The notes under the pieces were generated by a model, which saw only the letters and a program-made list of their open reading frames with translations, did not search any database and was not told the origin of the DNA. Below are positions 1 through 7,038 of a stretch of DNA of 13,404 bases, one piece after another. Source of the stretch: Bacteroidetes bacterium UBA6661 (GTDB taxonomy: Bacteria > Bacteroidota > Bacteroidia > AKYH767-A > OLB10). The translations under genes and the position numbers were made by a program. The DNA is taken from the NCBI GenBank assembly GCA_002455375.1, contig DKKR01000060.1, forward strand, positions 1-13,404, written 5' to 3'. Each line of letters starts with the position of its first letter. The stretch's first letter is position 1.

Positions 1-791
1 CGGCAGCGGTCAGTACGGAAATTAAAACATATAACTGCATCACCATCTTGTATGGTTGCAACGGGTTTGTTGTTTTCTGTAATGCAAATGGGCTTTATAA
101 ATTCATCGGTGACATTGTTTTTGTAAGATGCCTCTATGCCGCTAACGGCATTGCCGAAGTGCACACCGATTCCGTTAACCATTAAATCGTATGCTTCTTT
201 TATACGTTCCCAGCGTTTATCTCTATCCATTGCATAATATCGCCCTACAACAGAGGCAATTTTTCCCGAAGATATTTTTAAATGATTTTCTAGTTCCTTT
301 ATAAAACCTAAACCGCTTTTTGGATCACAATCGCGACCATCAGTAAATGCATGAATAAAAACATCTTTTACATCATTGTCTTTAGCAATGTCACAAAGCG
401 CTTTAAGATGGTTGATGTGTGAATGTACACCACCATTACTCACCAGTCCGATAAGGTGTAATTTTTTTCCGGTACGTTTTACATAGTCAAGACAGGTGAG
501 AATTACAGTATTGCTATGCAACGTTTTTTCTTCAACAGCTTTGTTGATGAGTGCTAATTCCTGATAAACTATTCTGCCTGCTCCAATGTTAAGGTGCCCA
601 ACTTCGCTGTTTCCCATCTGCCCGTCAGGAAGACCAACATTAAGTCCCGAAGTAAGTAACTCACTATGCGGATATTTATCATAACAAGAATCTATAAACG
701 GAGTATTTGCCTCATAAACTGCATTGCTTTTGTCTTTACGGCCTTCACCCCAGCCATCCATAATAATCAGCACAACTTTTTTCTTGTTCAT
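1..791 (-). CDS. gpmI: 2,3-bisphosphoglycerate-independent phosphoglycerate mutase (N-terminal 263 residues; C-terminus outside window)
   Basis: Interconverts 3-phosphoglycerate and 2-phosphoglycerate in glycolysis and gluconeogenesis, in the cytoplasm, using two metal ions and a phosphoserine intermediate. The protein starts MNKKKVVLIIMDGWG; Asp12 of the MDGWG motif is a metal ligand in this family. The motif GQMGNSEVGH places the catalytic serine at residue 62, the same number as in characterised Bacillus enzymes. NGGVHSH and DGRD follow, as expected for the phosphotransferase insert domain. The last visible residues, NFRTDR, match the substrate-binding NFRPDR motif of the family near residue 260. 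About half of the usual 505-515 residues are present; the rest runs off the left edge. The ATG lies 2 nt after the stop of the histidine kinase gene, so this is the last visible gene of the minus-strand operon. Family assignment is very secure. Confidence 0.97.
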   Translation of the reverse strand, partial: MNKKKVVLIIMDGWGEGRKDKSNAVYEANTPFIDSCYDKYPHSELLTSGLNVGLPDGQMGNSEVGHLNIGAGRIVYQELALINKAVEEKTLHSNTVILTCLDYVKRTGKKLHLIGLVSNGGVHSHINHLKALCDIAKDNDVKDVFIHAFTDGRDCDPKSGLGFIKELENHLKISSGKIASVVGRYYAMDRDKRWERIKEAYDLMVNGIGVHFGNAVSGIEASYKNNVTDEFIKPICITENNKPVATIQDGDAVICFNFRTDRC

Positions 792-793
792 AT

Positions 794-1762
794 TTATATT
801 TTATTGTTTAATGATGGAATTACGACTTCAAAAATACAGCCTTGCGGATAATTATCCTGAACAGCTATCCGGCCTTTATGTTTTAAAACAATAAAGCGAC
901 AGATGTAAAGCCCTAATCCTGTACCTTTTGTTGTGCGTGTTTCTTCGTTACCTATCCGATAGAATTTTTCAAAAATTTTTCTTTTCTCAATATCAGCAAT
1001 ACCTGGGCCGTTATCACAAATCTGCATAAATACATCTTTGTCAATCTGAAATAACTTTACTTCAATGTCGGAGCCTGCAGGAGTATATTTCTGTGCATTT
1101 TCTATAAGGTTAAGTATCAGTGAATGTATAGCATTTTTATCAGCTGTAACATGAATATCGTTTTCAATTTTCAATTTAAAATTATGACTGTTTGCAGATT
1201 GTTGAAGTATAGTCATCAGGTCTGAAAGTGTTTCTGATAAATTAATATCAGCAAACTGAAAGTCCATATTTGCAGCCTCAATGCGCGTAGCTGTAAGAAT
1301 ATTTTCAACTAAAAAATTTATTCTGTCTGTTTCAAGTAAGGCGCGGCCAAGAATTTTATCGCGTTGTTGTTTTTCTACATCACGTCTTAACAATGTTTCT
1401 AAACTTAGTCGGATACCTGCAATGGGCGATTTAAACTCATGCGTAATACTCATCATAAAATTTTTCTGCTGCAGCGCTATCTGAAATTCTTTCTTAAACG
1501 ACCTGCGTGCATAGAAAATTCCAATACCGAGAAGCGATAAAAACACCAAACCTTCACCAGCCACCATCAGATATTTTTCTTTTAGCTTTTTGCGAATGGC
1601 ATTTTCCTGAAGTATGGTTGCTTCAGTTTGAGGCAGCGTTTCTAAGTAACGCAATTTTTCGTTGCCTAACTCAGAGTTTAATTTTACTAAGAGATACGAC
1701 CACCAACCCAATTGCAGCAGCACATAAACGACTAACAGATAAAATATTTTAGTTGACTTCAT
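794..1762 (-). CDS. Membrane sensor histidine kinase (HisKA plus HATPase_c)
   Basis: A 322-residue two-component sensor kinase. Transmembrane segments at about residues 6-26 and 65-85 flank a short periplasmic loop of roughly 40 residues. The dimerisation helix follows, with the phosphoacceptor His108 in the H-box SITHEFKSP. The ATPase domain has an N-box (LILNLIENAQKYT, Asn222), a G1 box (DNGPGI, residues 250-255), an F-box (FEKFYR, about 264-269) and a G2 box (KGTGLGL, about 279-285). All catalytic boxes are intact, so it should be active. There is no PAS, HAMP or receiver domain. The ATG overlaps the last 14 nt of uvrC, which suggests translational coupling. No response regulator gene is visible within the window, so the partner is unknown; it could lie beyond gpmI or elsewhere in the genome. 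The signal sensed cannot be inferred from the small sensor loop. Confidence 0.95.
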   Translation of the reverse strand: MKSTKIFYLLVVYVLLQLGWWSYLLVKLNSELGNEKLRYLETLPQTEATILQENAIRKKLKEKYLMVAGEGLVFLSLLGIGIFYARRSFKKEFQIALQQKNFMMSITHEFKSPIAGIRLSLETLLRRDVEKQQRDKILGRALLETDRINFLVENILTATRIEAANMDFQFADINLSETLSDLMTILQQSANSHNFKLKIENDIHVTADKNAIHSLILNLIENAQKYTPAGSDIEVKLFQIDKDVFMQICDNGPGIADIEKRKIFEKFYRIGNEETRTTKGTGLGLYICRFIVLKHKGRIAVQDNYPQGCIFEVVIPSLNNKI

Positions 1763-3578
1763 CAGCTTGTTGTTTTTCTGAGTTAAAATAATTTACAACT
1801 ATTGCAGCTTTTTGTTTTCCTATGACATCTGCAATTTGAGCTGCAGTGGCTTCTTTGATTTTTTTGACGCTTTTAAATTGGATAATCAGTTTCTCAAAAG
1901 TTGCATTACCTATACCGGGAATTTGCAATATTTCTGATTGCAGAAAATTGCGACTTCTTTTATTTCTGTGATGGGTTATTCCGAAACGGTGTACTTCATC
2001 TCTTAGTTGCTGAATGATTTTTAAGGTCTCACTTTTTTTGTCAAGATACATAGGTACAGAATCTCCGGGATAATATATCTCCTCTAATTTTTTAGCAATA
2101 CCAATGGTTTGAATCTTTTTATTTAACCCTAATTTTTCAAGTCCGGTCAGTGCAGCATTAAGTTGTCCCTTGCCACCATCAATGATGATTAGTTGGGGTA
2201 AAGGTTGTTTTTCTTCCAAAACACGTTTGTAGCGCCTGTAGATGACTTCCTGCATAGATGCAAAATCATCAGGCCCTTCAACTGTTTTAATATTAAAGTG
2301 TCTGTATTCTTTTTTTGCTGCCTTACCATTGATAAATACACTCATGGCTGCAACGGCATTTGTACCCTGGAAATTTGAATTATCAAAACATTCAATCCTT
2401 CGCGGTTGCTCCATCATCCTTAAATCTGCTTTCATTTTCTCCATCAATCTGTCTGTTTTATGTTCAGGATTTAGTTTGTCATACTGCGCTAATTTTTCCA
2501 ACTGATAGTAACGTGCATTTTTTTCGGAGAGACTGAGCAGATGTTTTTTTTCTCCTATTTTGGGAACACTCACCTCTACATCGGCAGGATAGGTGTCGGG
2601 CATTACATTTACCAATATTTCTGTTGCATCGCTTTCAAATCGCTGACGTAATTCTGTCAATGCAAAAGTTATCAGGTCGGTATCTGTTTCTGAAAGTTTT
2701 TTCTTCAGCTCAATTGTTTGCGATTGCAAAATTGCTCCGTTAATCACTTTCATATAATTGGCAAACCCATAATTTTCATCAGACACAATTGTCACTACAT
2801 CAACATTATTAATAACAGGACTAACAATGACAGATTTACTTCGGAACTGTTCTAAAGTGTCGAGTTTACTTTTTATCTGCTGTGCTTTTTCAAATTCAAG
2901 ATTTTGCGAAGCTGTCTGCATTTCATCCTGCAATATGCGAATCACCTGATTGATGTTGCCTTTTAATATATGTCTGATGTTATCAATGCCTTGCTGATAG
3001 TCTTCTGCAGATTGACGGCCTTCGCATGGACCCAAACAATTGCCTACATGAAACTCTAAACAAACTCTGAATTTTTTATTCTGAATATTTTCAGGAGTAA
3101 GATTTAGATTGCAATTTCTGAGTTTATAAAGTCTGTGAATCATGTCTAATAAAATGTTAATCATTTTCACAGAAGCATACGGACCAAAGTACTGTGAACC
3201 ATCACGGATTTTTCTTCTTGTATAGAATATTCTCGGAAAAGGCTCATTTTTAATACAAATCCATGGGTATGTTTTATCGTCTTTAAGGAGAATGTTGTAG
3301 CGTGGTTGATGTTTTTTGATCAGGTTGTTTTCGAGTAACAGCGCATCTAATTCAGTTTCTGTAATGATAAAACGCAAGTCAGAAATCTGCCTTACCATAA
3401 TAGCTGTTTTCCCACTTTCAAAAATGTCTTTAGAAAAATAACTGTAAACCCTTTTCTTCAGATTTTTTGCTTTCCCAACGTAAATTATCTTTTCATTTTT
3501 ATCGAAAAACTGATAAACCCCAGGTTCATTTGGAAGTCCTTCTAGAATGGCTTTTATATGTTCGTTTTTTACGGCCAT
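1749..3578 (-). CDS. uvrC: Excinuclease ABC subunit C
   Basis: The nuclease subunit of UvrABC nucleotide excision repair, which cuts the damaged strand on both sides of a lesion bound by UvrB. At 609 residues it is full length. Domains in order: GIY-YIG nuclease (GVY at 20-22, YVG at 33-35) for the 3' cut; a four-cysteine region (Cys156, 173, 181, 185); a UVR motif at about 207-242 that contacts UvrB; the RNase H-like nuclease for the 5' cut, with ECFDNSN (Asp399), IIDGGKGQ (Asp467) and RDEVHRF; and C-terminal helix-hairpin-helix DNA-binding motifs (LQIPGIG at about 551-557). The cysteine quartet resembles the ligands reported for an iron-sulphur cluster in E. coli UvrC. The ATG shares one base with the stop of the upstream glycosyltransferase gene (TAATG), and the 3' end overlaps the histidine kinase. 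Identification is certain. Confidence 0.99.
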   Translation of the reverse strand: MAVKNEHIKAILEGLPNEPGVYQFFDKNEKIIYVGKAKNLKKRVYSYFSKDIFESGKTAIMVRQISDLRFIITETELDALLLENNLIKKHQPRYNILLKDDKTYPWICIKNEPFPRIFYTRRKIRDGSQYFGPYASVKMINILLDMIHRLYKLRNCNLNLTPENIQNKKFRVCLEFHVGNCLGPCEGRQSAEDYQQGIDNIRHILKGNINQVIRILQDEMQTASQNLEFEKAQQIKSKLDTLEQFRSKSVIVSPVINNVDVVTIVSDENYGFANYMKVINGAILQSQTIELKKKLSETDTDLITFALTELRQRFESDATEILVNVMPDTYPADVEVSVPKIGEKKHLLSLSEKNARYYQLEKLAQYDKLNPEHKTDRLMEKMKADLRMMEQPRRIECFDNSNFQGTNAVAAMSVFINGKAAKKEYRHFNIKTVEGPDDFASMQEVIYRRYKRVLEEKQPLPQLIIIDGGKGQLNAALTGLEKLGLNKKIQTIGIAKKLEEIYYPGDSVPMYLDKKSETLKIIQQLRDEVHRFGITHHRNKRSRNFLQSEILQIPGIGNATFEKLIIQFKSVKKIKEATAAQIADVIGKQKAAIVVNYFNSEKQQADEVN

Positions 3579-4681
3579 TATACCTTCTGATTTTCCTCTT
3601 GTAAAACCTGAGTATAGACAGCTTTTGTTTTCTCTGCAGTTCGCCTGAAAGTAAAGTCAGCTACCAGCTGCTGTGCATTGGTTGCAAGTGTATTTGCAAG
3701 ATTACTGTCATTCATTACTTCCAATACAAGTTTGGCAAGTTGTTGTGCATTGCCAATTGGTGCGATTAATCCGGTTTGTTCATGCCGTACAATTTCCGGA
3801 ATGCCACCTGCGTTAGTTGCCACCACAGGCACTTTAGCTGCAAAGGCATCTAAAATTGTTGTTCCTAAACCTTCTGTTTTCGATGTCATCAGAAAAAGAT
3901 TGAGTTCAGGAAGTAATTCATTAACATCATTTCTGAAACCTGTAAAATGTATGTTAGCTGTAAGTTTTTTTTCTGTAACTCTTGTTTTAAGTGCATTCAT
4001 TTCAGAACCATCACCAATCAGAAAGAAATGAATGTGTTGAGCTTGTTGTAAAATAATTTCTGCCGTATCAATAAATGTAAATAAGTCTTTATGATCAGCT
4101 AAGGCCGACACATTGCCAACAAGAAATGTTTCCTTTGGCAACCGGTATTCCTGATGTAGTTTTGTTTTACCGAAAATAAATTTATCTGTGTCAACTCCTG
4201 AATGAACAACTTCTAAAATTTTTTTTCTTTTAATAGCAGGTGCTGTAATTTGCCTGATGGCAACAGACACACAAATAATTTTTTTAATACTTGAGTGATT
4301 GTATTTTAAATGAGACAACAGGGAGGAAGAAACGGCAAAATCTACTCTGCGGCTTACTACAACCGGGCATTTATTGCCAAATAGCCATGATGATAAAAAT
4401 GCTGCTGTATGTGCATGTGAGTCATGTGTATGTATAAGGTCAATTTGATTTTCTTTACAAAGTGTTTTTATCTTTCTTGCTAAAGATAGATTAAGTGCTT
4501 TACCTTTTTGAAAGACTTCTATCTTACAGTTAGAATTATTTAATCGTTGCATGATTGCAGCATCTTTTGGACATAATAAGAAACATGCTGTTTGCAGATT
4601 ACCAAGTTGATTTATTAAATATGCTGCTTGCTGCTCGCCACCACGCCAACCTGTTGCTGTAGATATGTGTAATACCTTCAT
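3578..4681 (-). CDS. GT4-family glycosyltransferase (GT-B fold)
   Basis: A 367-residue retaining-type glycosyltransferase that probably moves a sugar from a nucleotide-sugar donor onto a cell-surface glycan or lipid; donor and acceptor are unknown. The N-terminal domain opens with MKVLHISTATGWRGGEQQ, the glycine-rich loop typical of the family. The C-terminal donor domain holds VGNVSALADHKD, LIGDGSE, FTGFRNDV, then TEGLGTTILDAFA and ATNAGGIPEI. The usual E-x7-E pair reads E270-x7-D278 here. I chose the ATG at 4681 over an in-frame TTG one codon upstream because it shares a base with the TGA of the GT2 gene (TGATG) and gives the canonical MKVLHIS start. The 3' end overlaps the uvrC start by one base. 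Having two glycosyltransferases in tandem suggests a common role in lipopolysaccharide core, O-antigen or another envelope polysaccharide, but this is inference. Confidence 0.93.
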   Translation of the reverse strand: MKVLHISTATGWRGGEQQAAYLINQLGNLQTACFLLCPKDAAIMQRLNNSNCKIEVFQKGKALNLSLARKIKTLCKENQIDLIHTHDSHAHTAAFLSSWLFGNKCPVVVSRRVDFAVSSSLLSHLKYNHSSIKKIICVSVAIRQITAPAIKRKKILEVVHSGVDTDKFIFGKTKLHQEYRLPKETFLVGNVSALADHKDLFTFIDTAEIILQQAQHIHFFLIGDGSEMNALKTRVTEKKLTANIHFTGFRNDVNELLPELNLFLMTSKTEGLGTTILDAFAAKVPVVATNAGGIPEIVRHEQTGLIAPIGNAQQLAKLVLEVMNDSNLANTLATNAQQLVADFTFRRTAEKTKAVYTQVLQEENQKV

Positions 4682-5448
4682 CAAAGACTATTTAGTTTTT
4701 CGTGGTTGCGAGGTTCCAATAAGGAATAGCGCAGATAAACACTTTTGGCAGAATATTTAGCAATGAGCCAGCCGTAGTACCCATCTAAAAATCCGGCTTT
4801 TAAAATATAGGTTTTCAAAAATCTTCCTGCCGTATGTAACAGCGTGTTGAATCCATTTGAAGATTGACCTTTAGCAAATTTTGCCTTGGCAGCAATAATG
4901 CCAAACTTTGTTGCCTGTTGTATGTGTTGCTCTATACTGTCAATACTGTAATGAAGTAAGTCGCCTTTTAAATGTTGAACGGAAGTTCTTTCTGACAGAA
5001 TAATTTTGTCATGCGGATTTGTTCCTCCCCATTGTGCTTTTGTTTTATCAAACAAGCGCACCTTGACATCAGGATACCAACCACTATGATAGATCCACTT
5101 ATCACAATATCGGGTAAGCCTGTTCATGCTGTATGCTGTTGTAGTTTGATTATTTTTAATTTGCTCAATTGACTTCTGTAAAGATTCGGAAAGACATTCA
5201 TCTGCATCTAAAGAAAGCACTAAATTATTTGATGCAAAAGTCAAAGCATGGTTTTTTTGTTCAATGTACCCTAAAAACTTTTGTTTGATAAACCGGACTT
5301 CATAGCGACTGCATATTTCTTCTGTTTTATCAGTTGACAGCGAATCCAATACTACAATCTCATCACAAACAGGTAAAAGACTTTTCAGACATTGTTCAAT
5401 CTTTTTCTCTTCGTTAAAAGTGATTATAACTCCTGAAATTTTTACCAT
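4681..5448 (-). CDS. GT2-family glycosyltransferase (WaaE/KdtX-like)
   Basis: A 255-residue inverting GT-A glycosyltransferase. It begins VKISGVIITFNEE, the nucleotide-binding first strand of the family, followed by CDEIVVLDSLSTDKTEEIC and the metal-binding DXD motif as LSLDADE (Asp81, Asp83). The length, the GGTNPHDKI and LLHYS stretches and the C-terminal LDGYYGW region resemble the WaaE/KdtX-like group, which adds sugars to lipopolysaccharide inner core in other bacteria; the substrate here is unproven. A longer reading begins at an ATG at 5478, but that would place the start upstream of the probable -7 element at 5467-5474. The ATG at 5448 fits both the promoter and the family N-terminus. 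It is the first gene of the five-gene minus-strand operon, and its stop overlaps the next start by one base. Confidence 0.93.
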   Translation of the reverse strand: MVKISGVIITFNEEKKIEQCLKSLLPVCDEIVVLDSLSTDKTEEICSRYEVRFIKQKFLGYIEQKNHALTFASNNLVLSLDADECLSESLQKSIEQIKNNQTTTAYSMNRLTRYCDKWIYHSGWYPDVKVRLFDKTKAQWGGTNPHDKIILSERTSVQHLKGDLLHYSIDSIEQHIQQATKFGIIAAKAKFAKGQSSNGFNTLLHTAGRFLKTYILKAGFLDGYYGWLIAKYSAKSVYLRYSLLEPRNHEKLNSL

Positions 5449-5466
5449 GTAAGCATAAATATGATG

Positions 5467-5474
5467 CAAAAATA
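5467..5474 (-). promoter_or_regulatory. Probable -7 promoter element for the minus-strand operon
   Basis: The minus strand reads TATTTTTG, an exact match to the Bacteroidota -7 consensus TAnnTTTG. A TTTTG that could act as the -33 element lies at 5489-5493, but the 14-nt gap is shorter than the usual 19 or so. Transcription would start near 5461 and leave a leader of about 13 nt before the ATG at 5448. No other promoter is apparent within the tightly packed genes downstream. Confidence 0.55.
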
Positions 5475-5519
5475 ACATTATCTCACCGCAAAATGGCTAC
5501 TCACATTTAAATGCAATTC

Positions 5520-5527
5520 TATCTTTG
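5520..5527 (+). promoter_or_regulatory. Probable -7 promoter element of meaB
   Basis: TATCTTTG matches the Bacteroidota TAnnTTTG element exactly. It ends only 4 nt before the meaB ATG at 5532, so the predicted start of transcription falls at or next to the start codon. No clear TTG element is visible 17-23 nt upstream, which lowers confidence. It lies back to back with the leftward element at 5467-5474 in the divergent intergenic region. Confidence 0.45.
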
Positions 5528-5531
5528 CAGC

Positions 5532-6425
5532 ATGTCATTTAATTTAAATCAAGCCGAAATAAGTCAGGGCAATTATCGTTCGCTGGCAAAAGTTATTTCT
5601 CAGGTTGAGAATGCTGCTGATGGTGCAATGGATTTACTACGTCATCTGAAGATAAATTATGACATACCTGTGATTGGATTTACCGGTCCGCCCGGTGCAG
5701 GGAAAAGTTCACTGCTCAATGCATTGCTTGCTAAAATGGCTGACAAGTGGCGCATCGCAATTCTCGCAGTTGACCCAACATCACCTTTTACAAGTGGAAG
5801 TATTTTAGGTGATCGTTACAGAATGAATGATTACTTTTTGCATCAAAATGTGTTTATCAGGTCGTTGGCTACGAGAGGAAATCTTGGAGGGCTGTCTGCC
5901 AGAACTATTGAGATTACTGATGTGTTGCGTTCATGTGCATTCGATTTTATTTTTATAGAAACCGTTGGAGTAGGGCAGAGTGAAGTTGAAATTGCTGCAT
6001 TAGCCGACACTACAGTATTGGTTTTAAATCCAGGTGCCGGTGATGACATTCAGGCATTGAAAGCCGGTATTATGGAAATTGCTGATGTTTTTGTTATTAA
6101 TAAGGCAGACAAAGAGCAGGCTGATGTGCTTGTAAAACACATTCAGAATATGTTACGATTGCGAAATCAGACACGCTATTCTCCGATTTTTAAAACCGTG
6201 GCAACAGAAGGTACAGGAATAGATTTATTGACAGAATGTTTGGTTGATAAAACAAGAAAGCATTCAGATAAATTGAATTTGTTTTATGAAAAATCTATTC
6301 GTCTTATCATCAGCAATAAAATGCGAGATTTTGACTATCAGTCTTTAAAAATCAAACTTCAGACGGCTACCGATTCAAAGGACTTTAACCTCTATAATTT
6401 TCTTCATGAAAACTATTTTAAGTAG
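5532..6425 (+). CDS. meaB: MeaB/ArgK-family G3E GTPase
   Basis: A 297-residue P-loop GTPase of the MeaB/ArgK/MMAA family. Characterised members load and protect adenosylcobalamin-dependent mutases such as methylmalonyl-CoA mutase; ArgK is an old name based on a disputed kinase activity. Visible motifs are the Walker A GFTGPPGAGKSS (residues 49-60), AVDPTSPFTSGSILGDRYRM (79-98), ATRGNLGGLS (113-122), ETVGVGQSEVEIA (143-155) and the guanine-specificity motif NKAD (190-193). I chose the ATG at 5532 because a possible start at 5511 lies upstream of the -7 element. The helical C-terminal arm used for dimerisation appears present, but the protein is somewhat shorter than the 320-330 residues of well-studied MeaB. 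No mutase subunit gene is in the window, so the client protein must be encoded elsewhere. The family call is secure; the exact partner is inference. Confidence 0.95.
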   Translation: MSFNLNQAEISQGNYRSLAKVISQVENAADGAMDLLRHLKINYDIPVIGFTGPPGAGKSSLLNALLAKMADKWRIAILAVDPTSPFTSGSILGDRYRMNDYFLHQNVFIRSLATRGNLGGLSARTIEITDVLRSCAFDFIFIETVGVGQSEVEIAALADTTVLVLNPGAGDDIQALKAGIMEIADVFVINKADKEQADVLVKHIQNMLRLRNQTRYSPIFKTVATEGTGIDLLTECLVDKTRKHSDKLNLFYEKSIRLIISNKMRDFDYQSLKIKLQTATDSKDFNLYNFLHENYFK

Positions 6426-6580
6426 GAAGGGAATAACCAGTCATACTTAGAAGAATTACACAGATAAAATCCTATATTGGATGCCCTCTGTTTGAGTTAA
6501 TTACAAGAATTTTCACAAAAAATTTGAGGATTAAGTTTTTTTGTATTGTTTTGTGCAGGTATAAACCGAAAGAGCATTAT

Positions 6581-6931
6581 ATGCACGATTCAGAAAATAA
6601 TGGAAACTCAAGAGAGGTAATCTTCTCTAAAGCAGTTAAGGCAGGAAAAAGAACCTATTTTTTCGATGTTAAGTCAACCCGGGCTAACGACTATTTTGTT
6701 ACTATTACAGAAAGCAAAAAGAAGTTTAACATGGGCGATGACAAGCCTTTTTATGAAAAACATAAAATCTTCCTTTATAAAGAAGATTTTGAGAAATTTA
6801 TCGAAGGCCTGAATGAGGCAGTGTCGCACATCAAAAATGGCAATGCAGGGAAATCAGATCATGACAATAACAGTTCCGGTGGTAGTTCAAACCCCTATAC
6901 TGACATTAGTTTTGATGAAGAAACAAAGTGA
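6581..6931 (+). CDS. DUF3276 single-repeat PUR-domain nucleic-acid-binding protein
   Basis: A 116-residue protein with one PUR repeat of the DUF3276 type, widespread in Bacteroidota. The core at about residues 12-85 contains REVIFSKAVKAGKRTYFFDV, TITESKK and EKHKIFLYKEDFEKF, which I recognise as the family signature. PUR repeats bind single-stranded DNA or RNA, and single-repeat bacterial forms are thought to act as dimers; the target here is unknown. After residue 86 comes a Gly/Ser/Asn/Asp-rich tail of about 30 residues that looks disordered. The start at 6581 is preferred because the codons upstream in this frame, back to a TTG at 6524, do not resemble the family. The gene stands 155 nt after meaB, with no terminator visible between them. 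A promoter is likely in that gap but I could not place one firmly. Confidence 0.88.
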   Translation: MHDSENNGNSREVIFSKAVKAGKRTYFFDVKSTRANDYFVTITESKKKFNMGDDKPFYEKHKIFLYKEDFEKFIEGLNEAVSHIKNGNAGKSDHDNNSSGGSSNPYTDISFDEETK

Positions 6932-6988
6932 TTTGCCACGTATTAGGGTAATTTAACCCCTCTGTTTAAAACTTTTAGCTAAAAATAT

Positions 6989-7018
6989 TTGGTTTTAATA
7001 AATTAATATCTACATTTG
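6989..7018 (+). promoter_or_regulatory. Promoter of the 68-aa gene (Bacteroidota -33/-7 type)
   Basis: TTG at 6989-6991 (within TTTGG) and TACATTTG at 7011-7018 match both Bacteroidota promoter elements, separated by 19 nt. This is the best promoter match in the window. Transcription should start near 7023-7025, giving a short A/T-rich leader of about 15 nt without a Shine-Dalgarno sequence before the ATG at 7039. Confidence 0.72.
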
Positions 7019-7038
7019 GTCATCAAAATTTTAATACT

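Noticed and set aside
666..851. A 61-codon plus-strand open frame across the gpmI start and the 3' end of the histidine kinase gene.
   Set aside because: It is antisense to two clearly conserved genes and has no family resemblance.
3782..3890. The E-x7-D in the GT4 donor domain, in place of the common E-x7-E, as an inactivating change.
   Set aside because: The aspartate is a conservative replacement in an otherwise intact motif block (TEGLGTTILDAFA), and this variant seems usual in this part of the family.
3678..4031. A 117-codon plus-strand open frame antisense to the GT4 glycosyltransferase.
   Set aside because: The minus-strand frame encodes conserved donor-domain motifs across this stretch; the antisense frame is a shadow.
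3578..5448. A dedicated capsule or O-antigen biosynthesis locus.
   Set aside because: Only two glycosyltransferases are present, with no polymerase, flippase, transporter or nucleotide-sugar genes. They may act in envelope glycan synthesis, but a full locus is not supported.
6523..6553. Promoter for the DUF3276 gene: TTTG at 6523-6526 with TATTGTTTTG at 6544-6553.
   Set aside because: Four bases rather than two separate TA from TTTG, so the -7 consensus is not met. A promoter is likely in this gap but this placement is not supported.
6945..6960. GGGT/ACCC hairpin after the DUF3276 gene as a terminator.
   Set aside because: The stem is only 4 bp and no proper T run follows directly, so it is too weak to call.
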